Source: Anaerocolumna sedimenticola
GTDB lineage: Bacteria; Bacillota; Clostridia; Lachnospirales; Lachnospiraceae
Length of the DNA stretch: 64,000 bases
Assembly: GCF_009931695.1 (NCBI RefSeq)
Contig: NZ_CP048000.1
Coordinates: 3,985,501-4,049,500, forward strand
Direction: 5' to 3'
Shown here: positions 27,046 to 35,450 of the stretch, one piece after another
How the letters are laid out: each line of letters starts with the position of its first letter
Numbering within the stretch: the stretch's first letter is position 1
Position numbers and translations under genes: made by a program
Notes under the pieces: model-generated
What the model was told of the DNA's origin: nothing
What the model saw: the letters and a program-made list of their open reading frames with translations, nothing else
Databases searched by the model: none

Positions 27046-29055
27046 CTAATTCCATTTTACAATTTTGTAATAAGTCTTTGCCGTAAGCCGATAAACAAGA
27101 ATATAAGCAGCCATAAAGACGATACAGGTTATAAATATACACCAGGCAGTTAAGGTGTTGTTAAACAGATGAAACGCTTCCAGGAGTTTCGTAATCATGT
27201 GCTCTGCCATAGAAACATGAAGTAATGCTCCAAGTAACGGTAAAAAGAATACAATTAATATCTGCTTATTTATGGTTCTTTTCACTTCAAAATCATCCAT
27301 TCCTACTTTTTGCAGGATGATAAACCGTTCTTTATCTTCATACCCCTCCGATATCTGCTTGAAATAGATGATAAGAACCGTTGCAACTAAAAACAATATA
27401 GTAAAAAAGATTCCAAGAAACAGTAATCCGCCATACAATCCATAACCTTCTTCCCTGTCTGTAAAGATGGATTTAAAATGCGCCACATTTTCTATTTTTA
27501 AACTTTTATCCTGCACTTCCTTTGAAAAAAGATTCAGATTATTATTTTTGCCTGTTATATTAATAATATGGATACGATTCAGATAAATTTCTCTTAAGTT
27601 TGGGTTCAGTAATTGCATTAGATTAAGACCCTCTTTCTTATCAGCAGCTACTATAAATAATTTAGAATCTTCCTCGCTGTTTTTTCCCTGAATAAATTTT
27701 GAATCCAGAATGATTGATTTAATTTTGAAATCTCCTGAGAGTGAAGTAATTTCGGAAGCCATATTATTATCGGCATGATTGGTCAATAAAAGGATTTCAT
27801 TGGGGGACAAAGTTTCTTTCGTACTACAGATTTTATTATAATCCTCCAGGGTAATATAATCTACCTCCCGTAGATACAACGTTATTTCCGCCATTGATGC
27901 ACCGGATTCATAAGCTTCAGGGCCAGGAACTTTTAAAGCCCCATCTTTTAAAAGCAGGTCGTCCCTATAGAAATTGTAGCCAAACTGATCCGTTATGGTA
28001 ATATCATGTTTATTCACCAAGGAGGATATCAGTGTATCCAATTGTTTGATCTGCCCCTCTGATACTGCTTCTGACATCTCAATCTGCATATCATTGGGAT
28101 TCAGCCTTGTTAACATATCCTCCTGACCTAAAAACAGGGCTGTACAGGTAGAAACCGTAACCAGTACCATGGTCGAGAGAATACAGATAGACGCAAGTCC
28201 TGCGGCGTTCTGTTTCATGCGGTGGAATAGGCCTGCAATAGCTATAAAATTATTTGATTTATAATATACTTTTTTCTTTCCCTTTAATATATTCAGAAAA
28301 AATAAACTACCGGCTTCAAATAATAAGAAAGAAGCAGCGATTACCGCTAAAACAGCAAGCAAAAACTGCGTCAGGGCTGTAAATGCATTGTTTACCGTAA
28401 GTGCCGAGTAATATGCCCATCCAAGTAAAACAGCACCTGATAAGGTTTTAAGGAATATAAAATGCACCTTTTTTTCACCCATACGGTCGCCTTTAATTAA
28501 ATCAATGGGATTAGCCATTCTAATCTGAAGTAAATTGAATAAGGAAGTAAACAAAAATATTCCCAAAAATAAAATTATGGTTAACTCAAAAGCTTCTGCC
28601 GGTAACTGAAATCTGCTGTTGGGTGATACTCTTAATGTATAAAAAATAATCATGAATATTAATTTGCTGAAAATACATCCAAATAATATTCCCATAAATA
28701 TAGAGGCTCCACTGATTATAAAATTTTCCCAAATAATAATTCTGCCGACATGGCGTTTTTCCAAACCCAATATACCATATAATCCGAATTCCTTTTTTCT
28801 TCTTTTGATTAAAAAACTGTTAATATAAAACATAAATATTACAGTTATAACATTCATAATAACCATACCGATAGAAAACATATCCTGCAGGTTCTTGCCT
28901 GCGGGAACATCGGCTATACCTTTGGAATACATAATTGTAACTACCATAAAATAAATACTGACAAATGCTGTGGAAGCAATTACAAAAGGAAGATACATCT
29001 TTTTGTCCCTTTGTATATTAGTGAGTGCCAGTCTTAAAAAGAAACTCTTACCCAA
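27046..29055 (-). CDS. BceB-type ABC transporter permease (antimicrobial peptide sensing/detoxification)
   Basis: About 669 residues with ten helices and a large extracytoplasmic loop between helices 7 and 8 (about residues 300-520). The start GKSFFLRLALTNIQRDKKMYLPF and the segment KRRKKEFGLYGILGLEKRH are typical of BceB/FtsX permeases, which bind peptide antibiotics and signal to a partner histidine kinase. I prefer the TTG at 29055, eight bases after GGAGG; an ATG at 29070 has no ribosome binding site. It overlaps the ATPase stop. The kinase and regulator are encoded just upstream. Confidence 0.92.
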   Translation of the reverse strand: MGKSFFLRLALTNIQRDKKMYLPFVIASTAFVSIYFMVVTIMYSKGIADVPAGKNLQDMFSIGMVIMNVITVIFMFYINSFLIKRRKKEFGLYGILGLEKRHVGRIIIWENFIISGASIFMGILFGCIFSKLIFMIIFYTLRVSPNSRFQLPAEAFELTIILFLGIFLFTSLFNLLQIRMANPIDLIKGDRMGEKKVHFIFLKTLSGAVLLGWAYYSALTVNNAFTALTQFLLAVLAVIAASFLLFEAGSLFFLNILKGKKKVYYKSNNFIAIAGLFHRMKQNAAGLASICILSTMVLVTVSTCTALFLGQEDMLTRLNPNDMQIEMSEAVSEGQIKQLDTLISSLVNKHDITITDQFGYNFYRDDLLLKDGALKVPGPEAYESGASMAEITLYLREVDYITLEDYNKICSTKETLSPNEILLLTNHADNNMASEITSLSGDFKIKSIILDSKFIQGKNSEEDSKLFIVAADKKEGLNLMQLLNPNLREIYLNRIHIINITGKNNNLNLFSKEVQDKSLKIENVAHFKSIFTDREEGYGLYGGLLFLGIFFTILFLVATVLIIYFKQISEGYEDKERFIILQKVGMDDFEVKRTINKQILIVFFLPLLGALLHVSMAEHMITKLLEAFHLFNNTLTAWCIFITCIVFMAAYILVYRLTAKTYYKIVKWN

Positions 29056-29815
29056 TATCAACACCTCCATCTGAGAGAACGGACAGATTTGATACTATTT
29101 TATCAAAAAATTCTTTATTATTATCATTACCGCGGTAAAGCTGGCTGAATAATTCACCGTCTTTTATAAATAGAACCCTTGAAGCGAAACTTGCAGCCAT
29201 GGAACTGTGGGTTACCATCATTATTGTTTGACCGTTCTTATGCAAATCTTCAAATAAATTCAATACTTTAGAAGAAGCTTTTGAATCCAGTGCTCCGGTT
29301 GGTTCATCCGCAAGGATCAGTTTTGGCTCGGTTATTACCGCTCTGGCCATGGCAGTTCTTTGTTTTTCACCGCCGGATACCTCATAAGGAAATTTATTTA
29401 ACAACTGTTCCAGACCTAACCGATGTGCTAATGGTTTCAGCCTGCTTTCCATTTCCTCCAGATTTTCGTTGGATAAAACCAAGGGCAATAAAATATTATC
29501 CTTTATGGAAAAGGTATCTAAAAGATTAAAATCCTGAAAAACAAATCCAAGATTTTTTCTTCTAAAAGCCGATAATTCTCTGTCTTTTATGGATTTTATA
29601 CTTCTGCCCTCTAATATTACATCTCCTCCGGTTGCTTTATCTAAAGAAGCAATAATATTTAATAATGTTGTTTTTCCCGAGCCAGAAGCTCCCATAATCG
29701 CTACGAATTCTCCCCTTGCTATTTCAAATGTCACGTTTTTTAATGCTGTAAACTGCTGGCCGCCTAAACGAGTATTATATACCTTTTTCACATTTTGTAC
29801 CTGTAATAATTCCAT
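29048..29815 (-). CDS. BceA-type ABC transporter ATP-binding protein
   Basis: The 255-residue ATPase has Walker A GASGSGKTT near 42, Q-loop VFQDFNLLDTFSIKDNI, signature VSGGEKQRTAMARAV and Walker B LILADEPTGALDSKAS. It pairs with the permease downstream, whose gene it overlaps. GGAAGG lies upstream of the ATG. A TTACA-AATA-TGTCA motif about 117 bases upstream matches the binding site known for BceR-type regulators, so the pair is probably induced by the adjacent two-component system. Confidence 0.95.
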   Translation of the reverse strand: MELLQVQNVKKVYNTRLGGQQFTALKNVTFEIARGEFVAIMGASGSGKTTLLNIIASLDKATGGDVILEGRSIKSIKDRELSAFRRKNLGFVFQDFNLLDTFSIKDNILLPLVLSNENLEEMESRLKPLAHRLGLEQLLNKFPYEVSGGEKQRTAMARAVITEPKLILADEPTGALDSKASSKVLNLFEDLHKNGQTIMMVTHSSMAASFASRVLFIKDGELFSQLYRGNDNNKEFFDKIVSNLSVLSDGGVDIG

Positions 29816-29931
29816 CTGTAAATCCTTCCTTTCGGTTTTAGAATACTATCATGCTAAAAGCTTGTAATAGTATTATAAAAAGATGAGAAATGTCCTGCCA
29901 TCGAATTACATTACATTTCCCACCTATAACC

Positions 29932-29945
29932 TTACAAATATGTCA
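29932..29945 (-). promoter_or_regulatory. BceR-type operator upstream of the ABC genes
   Basis: The minus strand reads TGACA-TATT-TGTAA, an exact fit to the TNACA-N4-TGTAA motif described for Bce-type regulators. A TATAAT at 29872-29877 on the minus strand would be the -10 box of the ABC promoter; its -35 is weak, as expected for an activated promoter. Confidence 0.6.
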
Positions 29946-29960
29946 CATTTACATTTATTA

Positions 29961-30941
29961 TTATTCATAATTAAGGTCTTCCTTGGGAAAAGTCAAAAAT
30001 GCTTTCGTTCCGACCGAGACTTCTGATTCAATCCTAACTTTTACAGCTAAAGCGTCTGCGACCTTTTTCACCAGATATAATCCAATACCGCTGGCTTTTT
30101 TATCCAATCTTCCGTTAAATCCCGTATAACCTTTTTCAAAGATACGTTCCATATCTTCCTTGTATATACCAATACCGGAATCCTCAATGACTAAATTATT
30201 TTCTTTCCAATATATCTTTATACCACCCTTGTTTGTATATTTAACAGCATTGGACAGGAGCTGTTCAATAATAAACGAAAGCCATTTACTATCGGTTAAA
30301 ACCGTATGTTCTATATTGCCGATATCTATGGACAGCTTTTTATAAATAAAAAGGGAAGCATATTTCTTAACACTGGAATTGACTATGGGTTTTAGGTCGT
30401 ATTTACGAATCACAAGATCCGATGAAAGTTGATTCATCTTTATATATTGTAACGCCATCTCTACATATTGTTCGATTTTAAATAATTCCTGGTCAATAAT
30501 CAGATTATCAACGGTTTCCCTGCTTTGCAAGGCTAAACGTATAACAGAAATGGGAGTTTTTATCTGATGGACCCACATGGTATAATACTCTATCTGATCT
30601 GAATGAGAGCGTTCCATGGATTGAATATTACGATTCAAAAGTTCATAAAGTGCTTCAATTATTTTTTGGTAATCTGCTTCTATAGAATCTGCAGGCTCAG
30701 GTAGTTCCTGAATATCACTGCTTAAATTATCTGGTACAGACCTGATTTTCTTTTCTTTTTGGTAAAAGTAATAACCATCCAGGATAACCCAGAGAACAAA
30801 CAAAAATGTAACTATGAAACAGCTGTAAAAAATGGATTCCATGGGAAGTCTTTGCAGAAATTGAACAAATGGAAATAAAAGGATAACAATGAAATAAAAG
30901 ACAAAATAAGCTGTTCTGTATTTTATATAATCCTTAATCAT
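29961..30941 (-). CDS. BceS-type intramembrane-sensing histidine kinase
   Basis: A 326-residue kinase with two N-terminal helices (about 13-29 and 37-55), almost no extracytoplasmic loop, a DHp domain with the phosphorylatable His in YTMWVHQIKTPISVIRL (about 125) and an ATPase domain with N-box LLSNAVKYTNKGG and DSGIGI. This short sensor design is typical of kinases that take their signal from a BceB permease. Its ATG lies inside the end of the regulator gene (8-base overlap). Confidence 0.93.
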   Translation of the reverse strand: MIKDYIKYRTAYFVFYFIVILLFPFVQFLQRLPMESIFYSCFIVTFLFVLWVILDGYYFYQKEKKIRSVPDNLSSDIQELPEPADSIEADYQKIIEALYELLNRNIQSMERSHSDQIEYYTMWVHQIKTPISVIRLALQSRETVDNLIIDQELFKIEQYVEMALQYIKMNQLSSDLVIRKYDLKPIVNSSVKKYASLFIYKKLSIDIGNIEHTVLTDSKWLSFIIEQLLSNAVKYTNKGGIKIYWKENNLVIEDSGIGIYKEDMERIFEKGYTGFNGRLDKKASGIGLYLVKKVADALAVKVRIESEVSVGTKAFLTFPKEDLNYE

Positions 30942-31608
30942 GTACCAGATACCCCATTCCTTTTTTCGTAATAATATAATCTTTTAAACCAAACTCTTCC
31001 AGCTTCTTTCTTAACCGGTTCACATTAACCGTCAGCGTATTATCATCTATAAAACAGTCGCTGTCCCATAAGCTTTTCATGATTTCTTCCCTGGATACTA
31101 CTTTATTTTTATTTTCCATTAATAACCTCATGATTTTATATTCATTCTTGGTAAGTTCAATTTTGTTGTTTTGATAGCTTAAGACCGTATCCTTTAAATT
31201 TAAAAGTACACCCTTAACCTCAAGTGTTTCTACTTCTCTATAATAATCATAGGTTCTTCTAAGCAGTGCCTGGATTTTCGCTATGACGATATCAAGAGAA
31301 AATGGTTTTGTAATATAATCATCACCTCCCATATTCATAGCCATAACTATATCGAGATTCTCTGTATGAGAGGAAAGAAATACAATCGGAACATTGGAAA
31401 TTTTTCTTATTTCACAACACCAGTAAAATCCATTATAAAATGGCAGGGAAATATCCAATAAAATTAAATGTGGCTTCCTATTTTGAAATTCATTTAAAAT
31501 CTCATTAAAATCAGTTATATAATATGATTCGAAACCCCATTTTTTTATATTTTCATTTAAAAGTGACGCTATTGTAAGGTCATCCTCAATAATCATTATT
31601 TTATACAT
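30934..31608 (-). CDS. BceR-type response regulator (OmpR family)
   Basis: A 224-residue two-domain regulator. The receiver has the acidic pair IEDD and the phosphoacceptor Asp in LILLDISLPFYNG (about 52); the C-terminal winged helix contains ELTKNEYKIMRLLMENKNKVVS and DNTLTVNVNRLRKKLEE. GGAGG stands four bases before the ATG. A strong promoter at 31654-31682 and a GTAACA-G-TGTTAC palindrome at 31625-31637 lie upstream. It should control the ABC genes downstream of the kinase. Confidence 0.95.
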   Translation of the reverse strand: MYKIMIIEDDLTIASLLNENIKKWGFESYYITDFNEILNEFQNRKPHLILLDISLPFYNGFYWCCEIRKISNVPIVFLSSHTENLDIVMAMNMGGDDYITKPFSLDIVIAKIQALLRRTYDYYREVETLEVKGVLLNLKDTVLSYQNNKIELTKNEYKIMRLLMENKNKVVSREEIMKSLWDSDCFIDDNTLTVNVNRLRKKLEEFGLKDYIITKKGMGYLVHD

Positions 31609-31624
31609 AAAACCTCCGGGTTAA

Positions 31625-31637
31625 GTAACAGTGTTAC
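31625..31637. promoter_or_regulatory. Palindrome in the leader of the regulator gene
   Basis: GTAACA-G-TGTTAC is a perfect 6+1+6 palindrome lying between the predicted transcription start (about 31647) and the regulator start codon. Position suggests an operator or a small leader structure. Confidence 0.4.
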
Positions 31638-31653
31638 ATTTTTCCATAACAGA

Positions 31654-31682
31654 ATTATAACTTTAATAATTGACATTTTCAA
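31654..31682 (-). promoter_or_regulatory. Strong predicted sigma-A promoter of the two-component genes
   Basis: TTGAAA and TATAAT are separated by 17 bases on the minus strand, 46 bases before the response-regulator ATG. Confidence 0.7.
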
Positions 31683-31824
31683 ATAAATTATTATTTCACT
31701 GTTATAGATGTTAATTGTCCGATCCGGTGTTATGAATCCGAGTGTATATATTAACACCATTAACACTAGTACCTCCAAAAGAATTAAACCGGAGAGTTTT
31801 ATTCTTTAGTTTGTATTGAAAGAA

Positions 31825-31895
31825 AATAACTGGCCGAAACACTGTAACATAAGCAGGAGGTACTCCTAATCTGTTGCATGTCTTGGCCAGTTATT
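31825..31895 (-). terminator. Terminator after the DUF1653 gene
   Basis: AATAACTGGCC (31825-31835) pairs with GGCCAGTTATT (31885-31895), and AGGAG/CTCCT forms an inner stem near 31855. On the minus strand the structure is followed by TTCTTTC. It starts nine bases after the DUF1653 stop. Confidence 0.65.
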
Positions 31896-31903
31896 ATTTT
31901 TTA

Positions 31904-32572
31904 TTAGCGTAACCGTCTGTTTTCAAAGCGGGCATGGGTCTGCAGACAATAAGCAAACTCAGCAATACGTTCCTCAATAGCACCATCATCCAATGTACAA
32001 TCAATGGATACAGCCATATCATTTAAAACCTTATCCGTAATATATTTTTTCTTATGCAGAAGAATGGCAAGCTTTTCTTCATAGGAATCTGCTTCCAGAA
32101 ATTCAAGCAGTACAGGGTTAATGCTGCCTTCTTCATCTTGTGGCATATTGCTGTTATTCGCCGCTGTATTTATATCCGAAGCAGTATTACTTTTTGATTC
32201 TTCATTTATCTTAAATTGCGAATTATATTTTGAAGTAGTATTTGATTCCAATGTTATATTATATTCAGGAACACTTCCACTTTCTGTGGTTGCCTTATCT
32301 GTTATATCCAAAGGATTCTCACTATTTTCATCTTGAAGAATTATTTGCTCAAAACGATATTTCTGTTTTGCCTCCGGGTATTTCTTAAAGTCAACTTCAC
32401 TGGTAAACATAGAAAGCGGCCTTACATAAGTTTTAAAATTACCATATAGAGCCTGATAAACAACCATCTTTTCCCCTGTCTCAGTATGGATGGCAACAGT
32501 AATGATCTGATATAAATTATTTTTAAAATGATTATATACCTGACCTGGTTTCGGTATTCTTTCCTGTTCCAT
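31904..32572 (-). CDS. DUF1653 domain protein with C-terminal extension
   Basis: Residues 1-75 (KPGQVYNHFKNNLYQIITVA, MVVYQALYG and YVRPLSMFTSEVD) are a DUF1653 domain, a small beta domain of unknown function. A Ser/Thr/Asn-rich linker follows (about 90-145), then a helical C-terminal region (LLEFLEADSYEEKLAILLHKK) without a known fold. It is the last gene of the series pyrimidine phosphorylase, small membrane protein, DUF1653. No function can be given beyond the domain. Confidence 0.75.
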   Translation of the reverse strand: MEQERIPKPGQVYNHFKNNLYQIITVAIHTETGEKMVVYQALYGNFKTYVRPLSMFTSEVDFKKYPEAKQKYRFEQIILQDENSENPLDITDKATTESGSVPEYNITLESNTTSKYNSQFKINEESKSNTASDINTAANNSNMPQDEEGSINPVLLEFLEADSYEEKLAILLHKKKYITDKVLNDMAVSIDCTLDDGAIEERIAEFAYCLQTHARFENRRLR

Positions 32573-32601
32573 TTCTTTCCTCCCTTACTTTCCTACGAAT
32601 A

Positions 32602-32928
32602 TTATAATTTAAGTGTTTTCCTGATTTTTTTCATGATAATGATACAACTGATGCATAAAATGATTAAACCTATTATGGAATACACCTTGGGAACATATCC
32701 GTAAATTGAAAGTATTTCCGTACAAATTACTATAACCAGTATGGCAGTCTGAATAATATTCAGATACATAACACGCTTCTTTTGTTCTTTTTGCAGCTTA
32801 TTCCTTTCGGAAATTTCTTTCATCCTGGATTGTCTTATTAACTTACCATCGTCCTTTTTCTGCTTTTGTATTCGTTTATCTTCTTTCGTTTTTTTCTGAA
32901 ATCTGATTTCATCCTGTTTGTCACTCAT
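32602..32928 (-). CDS. Small Lys-rich protein with two membrane helices, function unknown
   Basis: The 108-residue protein has a strongly basic, charged N-terminal half (residues 1-50, rich in Lys, Glu and Gln, probably helical) and two hydrophobic helices at about 52-72 and 78-98. I do not recognise a family. It lies 20 bases after the pyrimidine phosphorylase gene and 29 before DUF1653, all on one strand, so it is very likely cotranscribed. Confidence 0.7.
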   Translation of the reverse strand: MSDKQDEIRFQKKTKEDKRIQKQKKDDGKLIRQSRMKEISERNKLQKEQKKRVMYLNIIQTAILVIVICTEILSIYGYVPKVYSIIGLIILCISCIIIMKKIRKTLKL

Positions 32929-32949
32929 AAAGATTTTTCCTTCCAGTTA

Positions 32950-34275
32950 TTAAAATCGAATTAAGCCATCTTTCGTAACAATACCATATATATATTTTGT
33001 AGGCTCTGATTTAGACTCCTCTATGGTATAAGCCTTCAGACACCGCTCTTTAGCTGCTTTTACTTTTTCCGCATTATTGCCATATAACGTAGCCAAGGAT
33101 TCGCCTGCTATAACTTTATCTCCCAACTTCTTGTGTATATAGATACCTACACTTAAATCAATGATACTATCTTTGGTTTCTCGTCCGCCGCCTAAAACCA
33201 GGGATGTCATTCCAATCTCATCTGTAACAATTTTGGTTACATACCCATCCTTTCCCGCAGTTACCTCTTCCTGAATGGAAGCTTTCGGGAACAGATCTGA
33301 ATTATAAACCGCACTGTCATCGCCTCCCTGCGCTCGGACAAACTCACCCAGTTTATTCAGAGCCGAGCGGTCCGTAATGGTTTGTAGTAATAATTTCCTG
33401 GCTTCTTCCACTGATCCTGTTTTTTTTGCACCAAGTAACATATAACTTCCTAGTGTTAAACTAACTTCCAATAAATCTTCGGGACCCTGTCCATTCAGTG
33501 TTTGAATTGCTTCCGCTACTTCTATTGAATTACCTACCGCACGTCCCAGAGGTTGATTCATATCCGTTATAACAGCATAAGTTTCTCTTCCGATACCATT
33601 ACCGATTTCCACCATTGCTTCAGCTAAAGAGATGGAATCCTCTAATGTTTTCATAAAAGCACCACTGCCGGTTTTAACATCCAATACGATTACATCAGCT
33701 CCGGAGGCTATCTTTTTACTCATAATACTGCTTGCAATCAAAGAAATATTGTCAACGGTTGCCGTAACATCCCTTAAAGCATAAATCTTTTTATCTGCCG
33801 GTGCAAGGTTAGCTGTCTGCCCTACAATTGCCATCTTCATTCGATTAACATTTTCAATAAACTGTTTCGTTGGTATGGAGGTGGAAAATCCGGGAAAGCT
33901 TTCTAATTTATCTATGGTTCCGCCGGTATGTCCCAAGCCGCGGCCTGACATTTTAGCAACCGGAATTCCTAAAGATGCAACCATTGGGCTTAAAACAAGG
34001 GAGGTTTTATCACCAACACCACCCGTACTGTGTTTATCTACTTTAATTCCTTCAATTTCAGATAAATCCAGCATATCACCGCTGTGTGCCATCGCCATGG
34101 TTAAAGCAATTGTCTCAGATTTATCCATCCCTTTTAAACAGACTGCCATTAGGAAAGCAGACATTTGGTAATCCGGTATTTCGCCTTTTGTAAAACCATT
34201 CACTATATAAGTTATTTCCTCTTCTGTTAAAGATTTTCCCATCTTCTTTTTCACAATTAAATCATACATTCCCAT
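32950..34275 (-). CDS. pdp: Pyrimidine-nucleoside phosphorylase
   Basis: This 441-residue enzyme splits uridine and thymidine with phosphate to base and (deoxy)ribose-1-phosphate. Signatures include KVDKHSTGGVGDKTSLVLSP, MSGRGLGHTGGTIDKLES and KTGSGAFMKTLEDS. Length and the N-terminal helical domain fit class II nucleoside phosphorylases. AGGAGG lies seven bases before the ATG at 34275, which decides between two ATGs two codons apart. It starts a three-gene unit and is divergent from the XRE-deformylase pair. Confidence 0.95.
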   Translation of the reverse strand: MGMYDLIVKKKMGKSLTEEEITYIVNGFTKGEIPDYQMSAFLMAVCLKGMDKSETIALTMAMAHSGDMLDLSEIEGIKVDKHSTGGVGDKTSLVLSPMVASLGIPVAKMSGRGLGHTGGTIDKLESFPGFSTSIPTKQFIENVNRMKMAIVGQTANLAPADKKIYALRDVTATVDNISLIASSIMSKKIASGADVIVLDVKTGSGAFMKTLEDSISLAEAMVEIGNGIGRETYAVITDMNQPLGRAVGNSIEVAEAIQTLNGQGPEDLLEVSLTLGSYMLLGAKKTGSVEEARKLLLQTITDRSALNKLGEFVRAQGGDDSAVYNSDLFPKASIQEEVTAGKDGYVTKIVTDEIGMTSLVLGGGRETKDSIIDLSVGIYIHKKLGDKVIAGESLATLYGNNAEKVKAAKERCLKAYTIEESKSEPTKYIYGIVTKDGLIRF

Positions 34276-34429
34276 AGTGATACCTCCTGTTTAACCATAA
34301 TACTTTTCCTATATTATCTGATGCTGCATCTTAAAAATACGTTATCTAATTAAAATATTTACCTTATAATGTATCTTATAATTCATTATATAATTTAATA
34401 TAAAATTATTCAACCACAACTCATTTACA

Positions 34430-34482
34430 ATGTAAGGTTGACTTGACATATAATTTATGAAATGTTATATTACATGTAAGGT
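34430..34482 (+). promoter_or_regulatory. Promoter of the XRE-deformylase pair flanked by two ATGTAAGGT direct repeats
   Basis: TTGACA (34443) and TATATT (34466) are separated by 17 bases. ATGTAAGGT occurs at 34430-34438 and again at 34474-34482, bracketing the promoter. Repeats placed like this suggest an operator for the XRE protein encoded next. Confidence 0.6.
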
Positions 34483-34528
34483 AAGCATTACTTGTTATGA
34501 ATATTATACATGGAAAGGCGGATAATTC

Positions 34529-34774
34529 ATGAAAAATAGAATCAGGGAACTTCGTGAATCCATGGGAATAACCCAGGAACAGCTTGGAGAACTTGTTGGG
34601 GTATCAAGACAAGCTATTATTGCAATTGAAACGGAAAAGTATGAACCCTCCATTTGGCTTGCTTATGATATATCGAAAGTATTTGACTGCCCTATAGAAG
34701 AAGTATTTTTATTTGAAAAAAGTGAGCATAAATCAAGGTCTATGCAGAGAAGAGGTAATACATTATGGCATTAA
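34529..34774 (+). CDS. Small XRE-family transcriptional regulator
   Basis: An 81-residue protein that is almost only a helix-turn-helix (IRELRESMGITQEQLGELVG and SRQAIIAIETEKYEPS), of the YgzD/YozG type. AAAGGCGG lies upstream of the ATG. Its last ten bases overlap the peptide deformylase gene, so the two are translationally coupled. It probably represses its own promoter through the ATGTAAGGT repeats; this is inference. Confidence 0.9.
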   Translation: MKNRIRELRESMGITQEQLGELVGVSRQAIIAIETEKYEPSIWLAYDISKVFDCPIEEVFLFEKSEHKSRSMQRRGNTLWH

Positions 34775-35220
34775 GGCTGATACGTCTAAAAGATGACCCT
34801 ATTCTAAGGAAAATAAGTAAAAATGTAGCACAGGTAGATGATAAAATACGGCAGCTCCTGGATGATATGACAGAAACTATGTATCATTCCGAAATCGGAG
34901 GCGGGCTGGCTGCTCCACAGGTAGGTATATTAAAGCGGCTTGTCGTTATTGACATGGGACAAGGACTGTTAAAACTGGTTAATCCGGTTATTACCTGGAA
35001 AGAGGGTACACAGGAAGTGATTGAGGGGTGTTTAAGTATTCCAAATACCTGGGGAAAATTAAACCGTCCTGCAAAAGTAACTATACAGGCATTAAATGAA
35101 AATGGTGAAACTATTACTCTTACCGGTACGGGAGCTTTGGCAAAATGTTTTTGCCATGAAATCGATCATCTCAATGGAATTCTTTTTACCGACTTGGTTA
35201 CCGAATATGTAAAAATTTAA
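34765..35220 (+). CDS. def: Peptide deformylase
   Basis: A 151-residue metallopeptidase that removes the formyl group from new protein N-termini. The three motifs are present: GGGLAAPQVG (about 46-55), EGCLSIPN with the metal-binding Cys, and HEIDHLNG with the HExxH metal site. AGAGG lies inside the overlapping XRE gene. Pairing with a regulator rather than with fmt or priA suggests it may be an accessory copy; I cannot see whether the genome has another. Confidence 0.93.
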   Translation: MALRLIRLKDDPILRKISKNVAQVDDKIRQLLDDMTETMYHSEIGGGLAAPQVGILKRLVVIDMGQGLLKLVNPVITWKEGTQEVIEGCLSIPNTWGKLNRPAKVTIQALNENGETITLTGTGALAKCFCHEIDHLNGILFTDLVTEYVKI

Positions 35221-35225
35221 TTTCA

Positions 35226-35254
35226 TTGACTTAGCAATCAAAAAAGTTTAAAAT
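35226..35254 (+). promoter_or_regulatory. Strong predicted sigma-A promoter of aroF
   Basis: TTGACT and TAAAAT are separated by 17 bases, right after the def stop codon. Transcription from about 35261 would give a leader of about 190 bases consisting almost wholly of the palindrome at 35270-35419. Confidence 0.7.
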
Positions 35255-35261
35255 ACACTAA

Positions 35262-35434
35262 TATGCTAAAGGTAATTGGGAAACTACATCATTGTATTTA
35301 TATACCATGCAATTAATACAATTTCAGAGCTGAATTTTACCCAAAGGGCAACTGAAGATCTGAAATTCGTATCAATTGTATGGTATATTCAAAAAAACTA
35401 TATAGTTTCGCAATTACCTATAAATACGCTAAAG
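35262..35434 (+). repeat. 150-bp palindromic element in the aroF leader, flanked by short direct repeats
   Basis: 35270-35419 is a near-complete imperfect palindrome: AGGTAATTG at the start matches CAATTACCT at the end, followed inward by GAAACTA, ATATACCAT and AATTTCAGA, each with its complement in the other arm. It is flanked by TATGCTAAAG (35262) and TACGCTAAAG (35425), which look like a target-site duplication. It lies between promoter and ribosome binding site, so the mRNA leader would fold as one large hairpin. No T-box or known riboswitch motif was found. Confidence 0.75.
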
Positions 35435-35450
35435 TGAAAGGAGATTTACT

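Noticed and set aside
31596..31778. 60-codon minus-strand ORF upstream of the response regulator
   Set aside because: It covers the predicted promoter and leader of the regulator gene and overlaps its start in another frame.
35262..35434. T-box or amino-acid riboswitch in front of aroF
   Set aside because: No AGGGTGG-type T-box sequence and the element is a single long palindrome.
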